From NCBI GenBank assembly GCA_015680685.1, contig MNCI01003975.1, forward strand, positions 219,077 to 283,076: DNA of 64,000 nucleotides, read 5' to 3'. Below, piece by piece: positions 12,278-23,844 of this stretch; the stretch's first letter is position 1, and every line of letters starts with the position of its first letter. The notes beneath the pieces are model-generated. The model saw only the letters and a program-made list of their open reading frames with translations, was not told the origin of the DNA and ran no database searches. The position numbers and the translations under genes are program-made. The stretch comes from Gnetum montanum (lineage: Eukaryota; Streptophyta; Gnetopsida; Gnetales; Gnetaceae).

Positions 12278-14310
12278 TTGCAATCACATGGGATGATTAT
12301 TAGTAAGGTTATTTTCAAATTTTGATTTATACCTTACTCTTTGCTTGAATAGATTCATTTCTTACTTAGCGTGATTCAGAGTTAGATATTTTCATAAAAA
12401 TTCCCCTAAAATTTTTAATATTGGACCCCATTTTGATTAGGTAATTCCAAAAATTAATTTTCATGGTTTGGTAAAAGAGATAAGATTAATTTGGCAATCG
12501 TTTTTAACAATTTTAAGGTCACTTTCCTATATGATATCCTTTGGGCAACAAAAAATTCCAAAAAAAACTACGTGAAAATTGGAACGTATCATTCCCCCAT
12601 GACTAAGTTAAACACTCTAGGTTTAGGCAGGTTTGAGTGGAATGAGAATCAGAGCATTAATGAGCAAGTTGTAGATGTTTGAATGATGGGTGCACAAGCT
12701 CAATAGTTCGTGGAAGAAAATTTCAACAACTCCCCTCACATGAATAGTAAAGAATGATGTGGACGTGCATGGGGGGATCCATATATATACTATTTATAGA
12801 CACGATATCACGTACCTAATAGCGTAGACTTGATATCGCACCAGACCCGATATGGTGGCCCTTCTGAAATAGGGTACTTGGAAAAATTGATGAATTTTCA
12901 AATTTCCAAGGCCAAAAATGAAGGACTTAAGGTTGAATTGAAAGATCTAAGGTAATGTCGAAGAGACCTAAAGGCACTGAAAGTGTAATGAAGTGGAATC
13001 TATCAATAAAAGTCATGAATAGGATGAGTAAAAGGACATGTTGTGGTGCATAAGAATGTTGGAATTAGAATGATGATAAAGGAAAGAATAATGTTAGCAA
13101 TGTAGTATTTTGAGGGTATAAAATGATGTGAGGATGATGTGCAATGAGTGCCAATTACAAAAGTTACACAAGTGGATCCTCCCCAAAGCAGGTTCCTACC
13201 TATCATGCCCTTACATAACCACACTTGAAAATTTCCATAGGTACTAAAAGGGTTAAATGTAACCCACACCAGTTTCAAAAAACACACACATGTAGATACT
13301 ATCGTGACGAGGTATGAGGTCAATGCTACATAAGACATGAGGCAAAAATTCATGAACAACGAGATGAGGCAAATTGTAGAAAGGATTATAGAGATCAGGA
13401 CATGAGGTCACTGACCCAGGGCATAATGAATCTTGAGTGTAGGCATGATTAATGTGTCATTAGCCCCTCACTCCAAAATCAAGACCAAGTCCATTCATCT
13501 AATCAGTGACATCACATTATTTTATCCAATGATGGGCAACCATAAGAGCACCATGATAGCAAGGCATACAATCACTTGGTGTTTTGTCCAAGGGAAGAGT
13601 GATTTGGAATTTCTCTATGGCACACACATTTTTTTTCTTGATATTTTCTTGTGTTTTTTTTTCTTTTTCTTTTTTCAAGCCACTTTGGCACTATGTTCTT
13701 TTCAACAGTGAACCAAAGAAGCCACCAACCTTCAGGCATCGGTGCATGTCTTTCTAGTGGGTCCCCCTAGAATAACATTGAGTTTCTATATTGAGTGTCT
13801 TTATTACTCTTACTCCCATTTTTCATTATATCTACAAGGATCTTAGTATAACCAAGCTACATGATAGCACCTACAAATGTCACCAAAAAGAATCCACAAG
13901 TCCCCTTGATGTCACACCCTGGCCATTCCTTCTTAGTCTATCATTTTTTCACTCTAAGCATAATGAGCACAAAAGTACTTTTAAGTTTTCATGATGACAA
14001 GAATATTATCATACCCAAAGTAGAACCTCTTATTACTATAATGGTTGGGTGGATGTGGTGAGCTCGCTATTCAAATAATTAGTCACCTGAGACTTGATAG
14101 CATAGAATAACACCTCAACTAATGGGTCACATGAGTATTTTATTTACCAATGAGTTTACTCTCAAAAATATAAAATAATAAAATAATAAATAAAAATATG
14201 AACCAACCAATAAAAATATAAAACAACAAATTGAAAGATGAAAAACTGGAAAAAAAAAACAAGAAATTGTAAAATTAAAGAAAAGGAAAAACATTTATTA
14301 ATTCTACTTG
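12278..14310 (-). other. noncoding middle of element A (gag to ORF2)
   Basis: No gene is supported. The segment is colinear with the corresponding parts of B, C and D. On the minus strand it contains, in order, an AT-rich stretch (14160-14300), a conserved 'gggtgtgacatcaaggg' block (13895-13920), a purine-rich tract (13628-13679), a conserved block containing 'cctgctttggggaggatcc' (13171-13215), a promoter-like module (12781-12853), a polypurine-like motif (12591-12608), and a branch-point and splice-acceptor-like end at ORF2. Confidence 0.55.
12781..12853 (-). promoter_or_regulatory. internal GATATC-plus-TATA module upstream of ORF2 (A)
   Basis: On the minus strand, GATATC palindromes (12832-12837, 12804-12809 and a variant near 12848) are followed by CTATAAATA (12791-12799). 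This is the same arrangement as in the U3 of the family LTRs. It lies about 510 bp upstream of the ORF2 start and has the same orientation. An equivalent module exists in D. Promoter activity is inferred. Confidence 0.5.
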
Positions 14311-16214
14311 TTAGAATGGAGGATATCCCCCATAACTAAACTTCTGATCATGGTGAGAATTAATAAATGAAAGGTTGGGATCCATGCATTTTGTAAATAT
14401 TGGGACATGGTCATATCTAAACCATTGGGTGTCTCTTGATGTGGTGTTTGGAATGTACCCAAATTGGGGTTCGCACACTTAATTAAAGTTGACATAGTGG
14501 GGCAAGTTATAAGATGTGGCTAATTGATAAGGAGTTGGCCCACTATGGCCCCCGTGACTGTAAGATGGTATGCAAGGATCAATATGTCTCCTGATGTGGT
14601 TATATTCATTAGGCCACATGGTAGTTTGAGTATTGATTAGTGGCCCTGAGAAGGTAACAGGAGACATTGTGTTTGAGGAAGCAAATGCATCACTGTGCTA
14701 AACTTGTGCTGGGTTGGAGGGTGCAGTGGTTTCGGAAGCATCTTGTCTCTTTCTTTGGTCATGCCTAAAGAAAGGGCACTTTCAATGTTGTGGAGGGCCT
14801 CTACTACTATTGACTATAGCAACACAAGTAATGTTCGTGGGTTGGTGCTGTGGTGCAAAACCTTTCAACACAACCAGTGGCGATGTAGAAGGAGGTGAAG
14901 GGTGAGAATATTGAGTTTGAGGAGAAGTGCAAGGAACATGAGGTGGTGATCTTGTGGGAGAGAACATGGGTTGATAATCTTTAAGAGAATGATAATGACA
15001 TGGTAAGATAGAGAATGTTGACCTAGTTGGGGAAACAGGATGCTAAACCTAATAAGAGCTTGGGTTCAGATGGTATGAAGGGTGTGACCAGTTTGAGGGT
15101 GGCCTCCCCCACAACTGGAATTTTTGCCACTATGATTGAACATGGTATTTTTGTACAAAATCTGGATGTAACATTCTTCCCCAATGCTCGTGTAAATATG
15201 ACAAGATTGGGCATTGACCTTTGGGCTGATCATATAGGCAAATGTTACATTGATATGTATGATTAGTAGTTGAGTTTTTATCCTTATTCTCTTCAACCCT
15301 TCTTTCTAATTGTCTAGTCATGTTTTGTCCTATTTCTTGATTCATCATGGTTCCACCTCTAATAATGTTGGCATATTCTCCACATTTTTCATGTATCCAT
15401 TCCATCATCTTATTGATCTTTGCCTCAATTTCATCTAGTGATTGTAGTATTCGCAAAGATGATTCCACATCTTTGAGGTGAGTTTATTTCTCCTCTTCTT
15501 GATCATGGACCTTTGCTAATTTGAGATTTTGGTCCCATTGAGAGCTTTCACAATCCTCCCATTGCTACTTGCTTAATAAGCTCTTGGAATTGGTGGGTTT
15601 ATAGCTCATATAGTTGACCTCAGGCATACATCCCTAGGGTTTCCCTTGTTTCATTACGGAGCCCATCCATGATATGGTAAATTAGCCTTTTCTTAAAGAA
15701 TCCATGGCCTAGGAAACTATTTAATAATGAATAGTATCTTTCTAAGGCCATGTCCAAGGGTTCATGTTGTACTTGTTTCCACTCTTGGATTTTTTTCCTC
15801 AAGGTTGACACTCTTGCATAGGTTTGATATCTTTCCTTGAAGAGTTCTACCATTGTTGGCCAACGTCGAATTGATTTTAGTCTTAAGGACCTGTACCATA
15901 CTTTTTCTTGGCCAATGAGTGCCCTAGGAAAGAACTTAAGTTTTTTCCATCCATTATCAATATTTTTCCATACACAAGCATCATGGAAGGCTTGTAAATG
16001 ATGTTGCAGATCTAAATCATAGCCTCTTGAAAACTTGGAAAAGTTATTTAAATCAAGCCTAGGTAGACAGCTTTCCTTACGATGCCTGCGGGATATTCAA
16101 ACAGCCTCTTGTATATGCATTAGGCTCTTTATCTTCATCATCATATAATTTGTTGGTTCTCCAATGAATTACCTTACTAGTTATTATGTTATCATAATCT
16201 TGTAAGAGAGACAT
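14311..16214 (-). pseudogene. gag of element A
   Basis: Structural capsid/nucleocapsid gene of an Athila-like element. The start at 16214 (MSLLQD) and the end at 14311 (...SYGGYPPF then stop) are set by comparison with D, whose gag is one frame from end to end. The capsid part is clearest at 15620-15853 (LERYYSLLNSFLGHGFFKKR, IMDGLRNETRETLGMYA), typical of the retrotransposon gag domain. The zinc knuckle near 15230 reads CNICLYDQPKGQC, with the expected His changed to Gln. Downstream it is Pro- and His-rich. Compared with D it has lost about 100 bp near its N terminus and has several frame changes, so it is dead. Confidence 0.8.
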
Positions 16215-16325
16215 TGTTGTGAATTTGTGTGTGACATTTTGCAATTACTTCTTTCTAAAAGATATATTGTCAAGGTTTCATCATAGAAATCTTGGATGAT
16301 GTAACTAATCTAATTAACTAGTACT

Positions 16326-16344
16326 GTCCCTGGAAATAGTGCCA
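16326..16344 (-). other. primer-binding site, Asp-tRNA type (A)
   Basis: On the minus strand it reads TGGCACTATTTCCAGGGAC, a decayed form of TGGCGCCGTTGCCGGGGAC, which is complementary to the 3' end of plant Asp tRNA. It lies one base inside the 5' LTR. Asp-type sites are typical of Athila/Tat elements. Confidence 0.75.
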
Positions 16345-16345
16345 A

Positions 16346-16944
16346 TGATGAGTGGCAAGGTACCCCTACACTCAACCATATGAATATGAACATTCACGCA
16401 TGATCTGATCGAACTTCGCAAAAGGACTAGTTGTGGGCCCTAGATAGTTACATGTTGATTGCACTTTGTTGTCTTCCCACCTAGACTAGTATTTGCTTGA
16501 TCACATATGGTTTAGTCCAAAGTGAGGCAAATGATGTGGTCCTAAACTAGTGTTACTCCTAGGGATAATGGAAGATAAGCTTGATGAAACTAATAAGTAG
16601 TAGGAAATGAAGTCTAAGCTAGCCTAAGTGTAATGAGCATCCATCCTTAATCATCCATACGCATCTTGGACCTCATGTACTACTTCTGGGATTACCAAGT
16701 GCACATTACTTAAGCACTCCTAAACATGTTGCAAGGTTACCAAGTAGTTACACTTCAATGTTCATGATTAAGTCGTACTCATTCCGCATTTAATAATAGA
16801 AATAGTAAATGATGGTAAAGAAATATTTATAGGCTAATACAGGAATCATGATATCGTGTATTCGATATCATTGCCTAGGATGTGATATCACAGAACCCAA
16901 TATCATGGATCCAATATTAGAGCCTGGCAAATGATGGTTCATCA
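16346..16944 (-). repeat. 5' LTR of element A (internally deleted)
   Basis: A 599-bp LTR, about 240 bp shorter than its partner at 8521-9357. The missing part corresponds to about 8998-9240 of the partner. The junction lies between short similar stretches (aaatatt / atattta), so a small-homology deletion is likely. It removes R-region sequence but keeps TATTTATAGG and the GATATC cluster near 16830-16920. Confidence 0.88.
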
Positions 16945-16949
16945 ATCAT

Positions 16950-17335
16950 CAAAAAGAGCATCTAAAAAATCCTAAGGTTTTCAAGGTACTTTTTTAAGTT
17001 TTCATATTTATAATCAATCTTGAAAAAACTTTGCTCAAGGATAAGAAAAGGATTAAAGCTTACACTTATTTAGAAGTACCTCACAGGTTTTCACTTTTTA
17101 CTAAAGGATTTATTATAAAGAAAAGGGGAAAACTCTTTCTAAAGAAAATAGAATATATCAATCATAGATAAAGAACACATAGCAATAAAAGATAAAAGTT
17201 TCTCATTCTTGACCCTCCAAAATAAAAATAAATTAATACTATATAAAATAAATTAATTTTTAACCTTTCATTGGAAGATTTTTTACTTGAAGTTGTAGCT
17301 GAGAAGTGACATCTTTGAGAATCTAGTATTTGACA
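16950..17335. other. short AT-rich stretch between A and H1
   Basis: No gene is seen. This is probably the continuation of the LTR-like sequence (TGTTGGATCC...) that element A interrupted at 8520. Confidence 0.3.
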
Positions 17336-18750
17336 CTGTAGCAACTAAAAAATTTAGTCGCTAGAAAATCAAAAATCCTAGCACAAAAAATTTTACCTCG
17401 AATCCCAAGGATCTCTAAAAATGGAATCTAAGATACCTTAGATAATTTGGTAGATCACCTAGGGACTTAGACAATGCAAAATAGGGATAACAAAATGAAA
17501 AGATACATATTTAAATGTAAATAATGCTAGAAATAAAATGAATCAATGAAACTTGCACACAAACTGTAAACTTTATTTCATTCAAAATAAACTAGGGTAT
17601 AAAAAATGTGTATAAGATGGCTTGTTGGAGTAGGAGTTCACTTCGATGGGGGCTTGAAATCTATTACTCCATGATCTGAATGCTCCACAACTCTAGAAAA
17701 TGTGAAACCTTGCTACAAACTCCACTGAATCTGCAACGTTGGTGTTATAGGGAGGGTGTAACAATGGCTACGGGGGGTTCCACATTAGGAATTCAAGAAG
17801 CTTTTTATGTGTTCAAAGCTCTTGAATGCAAAAATGCCAAAGTGTGTGAATACTAATGGGATCCAACTTGAAAATGGTATTTGAGGTTGATTTATAGGGT
17901 TCTGGCGGCCTTAATTATTGGTACAAATTGGCTACAAATTGGGCTACAAAACTGCTACAAATTGGCTACAAATTTCTATTACATTTCAAATGGTGTAGGT
18001 GCCAAAATCTGAGGGGCTACCATATATTGTAAGTGTCATACCACCATGGCCATTCTATTTATTAAAAATAGTAATAGGGGAATGGCATTCATGCTGGGGG
18101 AATGGCTTCCACACTAGGAGCATATCTTCCATGCTGGGAGTAAGTCTTCCACATAGGAGGAGTAGATCTTCCACACTAGGAGTAGACCTTCCATGTTAGG
18201 AGCAAGTATTCCACATAGGAGGGAGATCTTCCAGGCTAGGGGGAGATCTTCCGCGTTGGAGGAAGATCTTCTAGGCTAGGGGGAAGACCATCCATGCTAG
18301 GAATAGATCTTCCACATTAAAGGAAGATCTTCCATGCTAGATAAAGATCTTCCATGCTAGGAAAAATTTTCCACACTGGGCTTGAAATTTCCATGCTAAG
18401 CATGAAGTTTCCACATTGAACATGAAGTTTCCATGTGGGGCATGAAGTTTCCATGATGTGGATGAAGTTTCCACACTAGGCATGAAGTTTCCATGTTGAG
18501 AATAAATTTTCCATGTTGGGCATGGAGTTTCCATGTTGGGCATAAACCTTCCACACTGAGCATGAAGTTTCCATGCTCGAGGTAAAGTTTCCACTCTGAG
18601 CATGTAGTTTCTATGTTGGGGACTTTTACCCCCATGCATGCATCTACAATGTAGAAAATGCAATACCCCTCATAAAATCCATCAAAATGCTAATTTTGGT
18701 ACCCTAGAAGGCATTCCTAACCCTCCCCACCTTTCCACCCCCCGACCCNC
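17336..18750 (-). repeat. LTR-like repeat H1 with 20-bp minisatellite
   Basis: Shares about 1.4 kb of colinear sequence with 43706-45090 (H2). Both have a TATA box on the minus strand (rc of gatttatagggt at about 17888-17900 here), the 20-bp array to its right (upstream in transcription sense), and then a C-rich run. The left end reads TGTAGCAACT, the complement of an LTR end ...TTGCTACA. These are interpreted as LTRs of one family on the minus strand; whether H1 and H2 are the two ends of one element is uncertain. Similarity continues weakly past the C-rich run, so the true right end may lie beyond 18750. Confidence 0.55.
18083..18622 (-). repeat. 20-bp minisatellite array in H1
   Basis: About 27 imperfect units of roughly 20 bp. 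The left half follows 'agatcttccatgctaggggg' and the right half 'catgaagtttccatgttggg'. Because the units vary at few places, two minus-strand frames stay open for over 75 codons (periodic CPTWKLHAQHGNF-type peptides). These are repeat artefacts, not genes. Confidence 0.85.
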
Positions 18751-20412
18751 ATCATGTCTACTATGTGGTATTGACATGTTGGCCAGTCAATGAGTTTTGA
18801 CACTTCAAGCTTCAAGGTGTTGGTCAATCAATAAATGTGTTTGAGGATCCCACACCTTTCTCCAAGGTTTCTTTGGCCATTAGGCTCCTCCCTTTACTTG
18901 TTTGAAGCCATTGATTTATCTTTTGGTCTTCATAGGTTGTTTTGATTTCATGGCAATTTGCTTTTTCATTTTTTTATCTCTTTTTTTTGGTGGGGTGAAA
19001 TCTTCATTGGTTTCTTTGCCAAGATTATTTTGATCTTATTTTCCTACTGAATAAGATCTGTTACATCAATAGACTAAATGGTTTTCCCATTGAATGAGAT
19101 GTGTTACATTCAATGGATTGGATGGTAGAGCATGACGAAGGGATGTCATATGGCACTAATACATGAGTGTCAACATAGGTCAACATTGTCATTTAGGGTA
19201 TGGATGGTTATAATCAGGCTATAGAATTGGGCACAAGGGAATAGTGATAGGATAAAAATGACATAAGAACTCTTGACACAACAGGAAAAACTCACCGAAT
19301 GTTACACATCGAGGTTACATGGTGACTTGCAGCCATGATGAGTTGCACCTCCATGATGACTTCAAGCTTCATCCTACAAGAATAACTCTAAGAGGATAAG
19401 AAAATCAAATAAAGAAAGCATGTTGACACATTACAATGCATGAGGCCATGTGAAATTATGAAGAAAAAGTAAGCTACCTAGGTCACCAATGGTACTAGCT
19501 TAAGGCTGGGATGGATCATATTGTCAATTTAAGGTTGTAGTGGGTTGTGTTGCTAGTTTAAGATTGTAGTGGGCCATTGAAGGATGCTCCTTTGTTATGT
19601 AAAAGATGTCATGTAGGCTTGCTTGTTGTAAATCATCAAAGTTGTCAACATCAATCATTCATTGTAACCTGTCAACAATGATAAATAGCACTACAAGAAA
19701 ACATGTTAGTTTTAGGCTTAATCAAGGCCATGGGATGAATTTAATGTTGGATAGCCAAGGTTTGGTGAAGTCATGAGTAGGCTTAAGTTTTGGTGAGGAA
19801 CTTGGTTTAATCTGTTTTCTCCTCACCATCATGGTCTTAGATGGTAATTTGATCAAAGGGACCCTCCGTGATGTTTCTAACTTCAAGTTCGATGGTCATC
19901 AAACTACTTCAAGGCATTATAGCTACATAGTAGAATGATTTCATGCTTAAGGCTTGTGTACATAAGGTAAATTTGGCCTAACAACATCACAAGACGGGTT
20001 TATTTAGGCTTAACACTAGTTTGGTTTGCCTCCTCATCCTCCTAGCTCATTCTTACTTGACAACATTAGCACATCAAGTGACACCTATGTAACCAAATGA
20101 TAAGGACTAGTAAAACTAGTAAAATAATGCTAACAATAATGAAAAATACGATGGTAATAATGCATAAATGAGCTAAAATTTTTAAATAAAGGTCATACAA
20201 GTATCCAAGTAATGTTATCAAAGGTTATAAGGTAATACTAGGTAATTCAGGATCAAACATGGTTAACTATGGTTACATTCTACTCGTTTAAGACCTTAGT
20301 AAGCCATGTTGCCAATTTAAGTCCTTAGTAGGGCATGGTCACATGGTATCAAATGATGCTCAAATATGGTCAAACTCCATTGCTTAATACCAATTAGAGG
20401 TTGAGAAAAGGT
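18751..20412. other. repeat-derived region without genes, left of B
   Basis: No gene is supported. Around 19497-19575 and 20279-20337 there are copies of a roughly 28-bp theme 'gccaatttaaggccttagtgggcc' that also appears at 27036-27062 and 28950-29075. The sequences flanking element B therefore look like one older repeat split by the insertion of B. Confidence 0.4.
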
Positions 20413-21308
20413 TGATGAATCATGGTTTGTCAAGTGCTGATATCAGACCCCTATTATCGAACCCCTGATATCGGTTACAAGATATCAACTCTGATGAGTC
20501 TTGATATTGGACCCCCGATATTGGGTACCCGATATCGTAGCCTAGCTAGTGATATCAGATATGTGATATCATGGTTCCCATGTAAGCCTATAAATACACA
20601 ATGGAACACACGGGAAAATCATAGGAAGTTAGTGTTAGAGTAGGATCTTTTTGTTAGTTTCAATTCCTCTCAATCCTTTCCCCAGTGCATGCTCGCAGTG
20701 TGATGATTTTAATTGTATGGAACCTTTATTCGAGTGTGATGTACTTGGACACACACATGACCAACAATAAAGATCAAGATTACTTCATCATTGTAGCATT
20801 CACTTAGTTTAACTATTATTTATTACTTTCTTATTCAATCTCTCTTTACCTTCCTCTCCTATCCTTATTATTAAACATGGAATGAGTATGACTTAATCAT
20901 GAGCATTTAAGTGTGACTACTTGGTATCCCAGTAGCACACCTAGGACATGTGCTTGGTAATCCTAATAGTAGTACACGAGGTCCAAGATGTTTACGGATG
21001 ATTAAGGGATGGATGCTCATCGCACTTAGGCTAGCTTAGACTCTCTTCACCCTTTCCCTCTTAAGTTAATCAAAGTTATTTTCCACTACCTCTAGGGGTA
21101 GCACTAGCTTAGGACCACATCATACACCTCACTCTGGACTAAACCATACATGACAAAGCAAATACTAGTCCAAGTGGAAAGACAGTGAACTACAATCAAT
21201 GTGTAATTATCTAGATACCACAACTAGCCTGTCTACGGAGTTCAACCATATCATGCATGAACGCTCGTATTCGTATGGTTGAGTGTAGGCATACATTGCC
21301 ACTCATCA
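20413..21308 (+). repeat. 5' LTR of element B
   Basis: Runs from TGATGAATC to CACTCATCA. U3 holds at least six GATATC sites between 20438 and 20575, followed by the TATA box CCTATAAATAC at 20588-20597. R/U5 is shared with the LTRs of A. Confidence 0.9.
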
Positions 21309-21309
21309 T

Positions 21310-21328
21310 TGGCACCGTTACTAGGGAT
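21310..21328 (+). other. primer-binding site, Asp-tRNA type (B)
   Basis: TGGCACCGTTACTAGGGAT, three or four changes from the Asp-tRNA complement, one base after the LTR end. Confidence 0.75.
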
Positions 21329-21440
21329 GGTGCTAGTTATTTAGATTAGTTACATCATACAAGATCGTTGTAACAAAGTATTAATGATATATCTTTTAGA
21401 AGGAAATAATTGCAAATAAGTCACACACAATTTCACAACA

Positions 21441-23844
21441 ATGTCTCTCTCATAAGACTATGATAATGCAACAACTAGTAAGGCAATTCATTAGCGAACC
21501 AACGAATTGTATGATGATGAAGATGAATTTTGGAGTACTCCGTCTGATGCAAGGGTCTCCTATGTACATAAATGAATACAACATCATCCCAACTCATAAA
21601 TTCATAACCTCCCTAGTGACGATGAACCCCTACTAGCCACTAAGAGCCTAATGCATATACAAGAGGCTATTCGAATATCCCGCAGGCATCATAAAGAAAG
21701 TTGTCTACCCAAGCTTTATCTAAACAACTATTCCAACTTTTCAGAAGGTTATGATTTAGATCCGCAACACCATCTACAAGCCTTCCATGATGCCTGTGTA
21801 TGGAACAATATTGATAATGGGTGGAAAAAACTTAAGCTCTTTCCTATGACACTCGTTGGCTAAGCAAAAGTATGGTATAGGTCCTTAAGACCAAATTCAA
21901 TTTGATGTTGGCCAACAATGGTAGAACTCTTCAACAAAAGATATCAAACCTATGCAAGAGTGTCAGCCTTAAGGAAACAAATCCAAGAGTGGAAACAAGA
22001 GTAACATGAACCCTTGGAAAGATATTACACCATCTTAGAAGTGTGATTGCTTTTTTTGTGTATTGTAATTATTTTCTTTTGAGCAAGAAGAAATTTTTTG
22101 CATTTCCTTTCTTATTAAACTGTAGAATTATGTTGGTTCTTTGCACTTGAGTGAGCTTGGATTGTAAAATATTTAGATGTCTCTTCCACCTCCATGATTT
22201 GCAACTAATGAAACTACGATATTTTCTTAGATTTAGAAAATATTGCATTAGTTTTTTTTAGTTTCTAAAATACTAGGTCACACTCAAAAAAAATCCTAGG
22301 TTCTTTATACTTGAGTGAGCTTAGATTACAAATTTCATTGGAAACATAGTTATTAATAAATAATATAGCACTAAGCATCTTAGGAAAACTTACTTAGAAA
22401 GATATTATGCATTGTTAAATAACTACCCAAGCCATGGATTCTTGAAGGAAAGGCTAATGTACCACAACATAGATGGGCTTTGTAACAAGATAAGGGAGAC
22501 CCTAGGGATGTATGCCCCAGGTCAACTATACAAGCTACAAACCCACCAATTTCAAGAGCTTATCAAGCGGGTAGCAAAGGAAGAAGGAGAAATGGCTAAA
22601 TGGGAGAATGTTGAAAAATCTCAACGAGACCAAAATCTCAATTTAACAAAGCTCCATAATCATGAAGAGGAGAAATCAACTTATCTCAAGGAGGTGGAAC
22701 CATCTTTGCTAGTACAATAATGACTAGATGAAATTGAGGCAAAGGTCAATAAGATGATGGACTAGATACATGAAAAATGTGGTGAATATGCCAACACAAT
22801 TAGAGGTAGAACCATGATGAACCAAGAAGCAGGACAGAACACCCTTAGAAAATCGTAAAGAAGGGTTGAAAAAGATAAGAACTCAACTACTAATCATATG
22901 CATCAATGTAACATTTTCCTATACGATCACCCCAAAGGTCAATGCACAATCTTTTCACATTTACATGAGCATTGGGAAAGAATGTTACATCTAGAGTTTG
23001 TACAAGAATACTGTGTTCAATCACAGTGGCAAAAATCCCAATCATGGGGGAGGCCACCCTCAAACCGGTTACACCCTTCATATTATCCGAACCCAAGTGC
23101 CTATCAGGTTTAGCATCCTATTTCCCCAACTGGGTCAACATCCTCTATCTCATAACATTGTTATCATTCTCCTAAATACTATCAACCCATATGCTATCCA
23201 ACATGATCACCACCTCATGTGCCTTACACTTCTTCTCACCCTCAATATTCTCATCCTTCACCTCCTTCTACATCGCCACCAATAGTACTAGTAGGTTTTG
23301 CACCACAGCATCGACCCACGAATGTTACTTGTGTTGCTACAGTCAACAACAGTGGAGGTCATCCACAATGTCAAAAGCATCCTTTCTTTAGGTAAGACCA
23401 AAGAAAGAGACAGCATGGTTTCAAAACCACTGCACCCTCCAACCAAGCACAAGTTCAACACTGTGATGCATCTTTCTCCTCAAATACAATGCCTCATGTT
23501 ATCTTAATAGGGCCATCACTTAATACTCCAACTACCAGGTGGCCCAATGAATATAGCCACATAGGAGACATATCGATCCTTGCATACCATCTTATAGTCA
23601 CGGGTGCCATAGTGGATCAACTCCTTATCAATTAACCACATCTTCTAACTTGCCCCACTATGTCAACTTTAATACAGTGTGTGCACCCCAGTTTGAGTAT
23701 ATTCCAACCACCACATCAAAAGAGACCTAGTGGTTCAGATATGACCAGGTTCCAAAATTTCCAACATGCATGGATCCAGACCTTCCATTTATTAATTCTC
23801 ACCATGATCAAAAGTTTAGTCATGGGGGATATCCTCCGTTCTAA
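21441..23844 (+). pseudogene. gag of element B, interrupted by an insertion
   Basis: Athila-like gag from MSLS at 21441 to the conserved end (gga tat cct ccg ttc taa) at 23842-23844. The N-terminal part has ISRRHHKE and DPQHHLQAFHDACVWNNI (21651-21863). The capsid part resumes at 22412 (HGFLKERLMYHNIDGLCNKI) and runs to 22720 with a basic, Glu/Lys-rich helix. The knuckle near 22907 reads CNIFLYDHPKGQC, having lost its second Cys. The Pro-rich tail spans about 23040-23840. A 369-bp foreign sequence (22028-22396) splits the capsid domain. There are further stops and frame changes, so it is nonfunctional. Confidence 0.8.
22028..22396 (+). repeat. 369-bp insertion in gag of B, copy of 58.5-kb repeat
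   Basis: Nearly identical (about a dozen differences) to 58536-58904. It is flanked here by a direct repeat GAAAGATATTA (22017-22027 and 22397-22407), which looks like a target duplication of 8 to 11 bp. It contains U5-like text of the LTR repeat at 57500-58905 and no obvious terminal inverted repeats. The mechanism is unknown. Confidence 0.75.

Larger units (their letters stand above)
8521..16944 (-). mobile_element. Athila-like LTR retrotransposon A (pol-less)
   Basis: Complete minus-strand element of about 8.4 kb. It has TG...CA LTRs at both ends and a perfect 5-bp target duplication, ATCAT at 8516-8520 and again at 16945-16949. Reading right to left it contains the 5' LTR, an Asp-type primer site, gag, a noncoding middle, a long envelope-position ORF (ORF2), a polypurine tract and the 3' LTR. 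No protease, reverse transcriptase or integrase is present between gag and ORF2. The element could therefore move only if pol came from a relative such as element C in this window. The LTRs are clearly diverged and the 5' LTR carries a large deletion, so it is an old insertion. Confidence 0.92.

Noticed and set aside
18337-18663. Periodic 79- and 108-codon minus-strand ORFs (also 44529-44806)
   Set aside because: Translation of the 20-bp minisatellite; openness follows from the repeat unit, not from coding.
17999-20412. CRISPR-like array from regularly repeated units
   Set aside because: The units are contiguous imperfect 20-bp repeats without unique spacers, in a plant LTR context.
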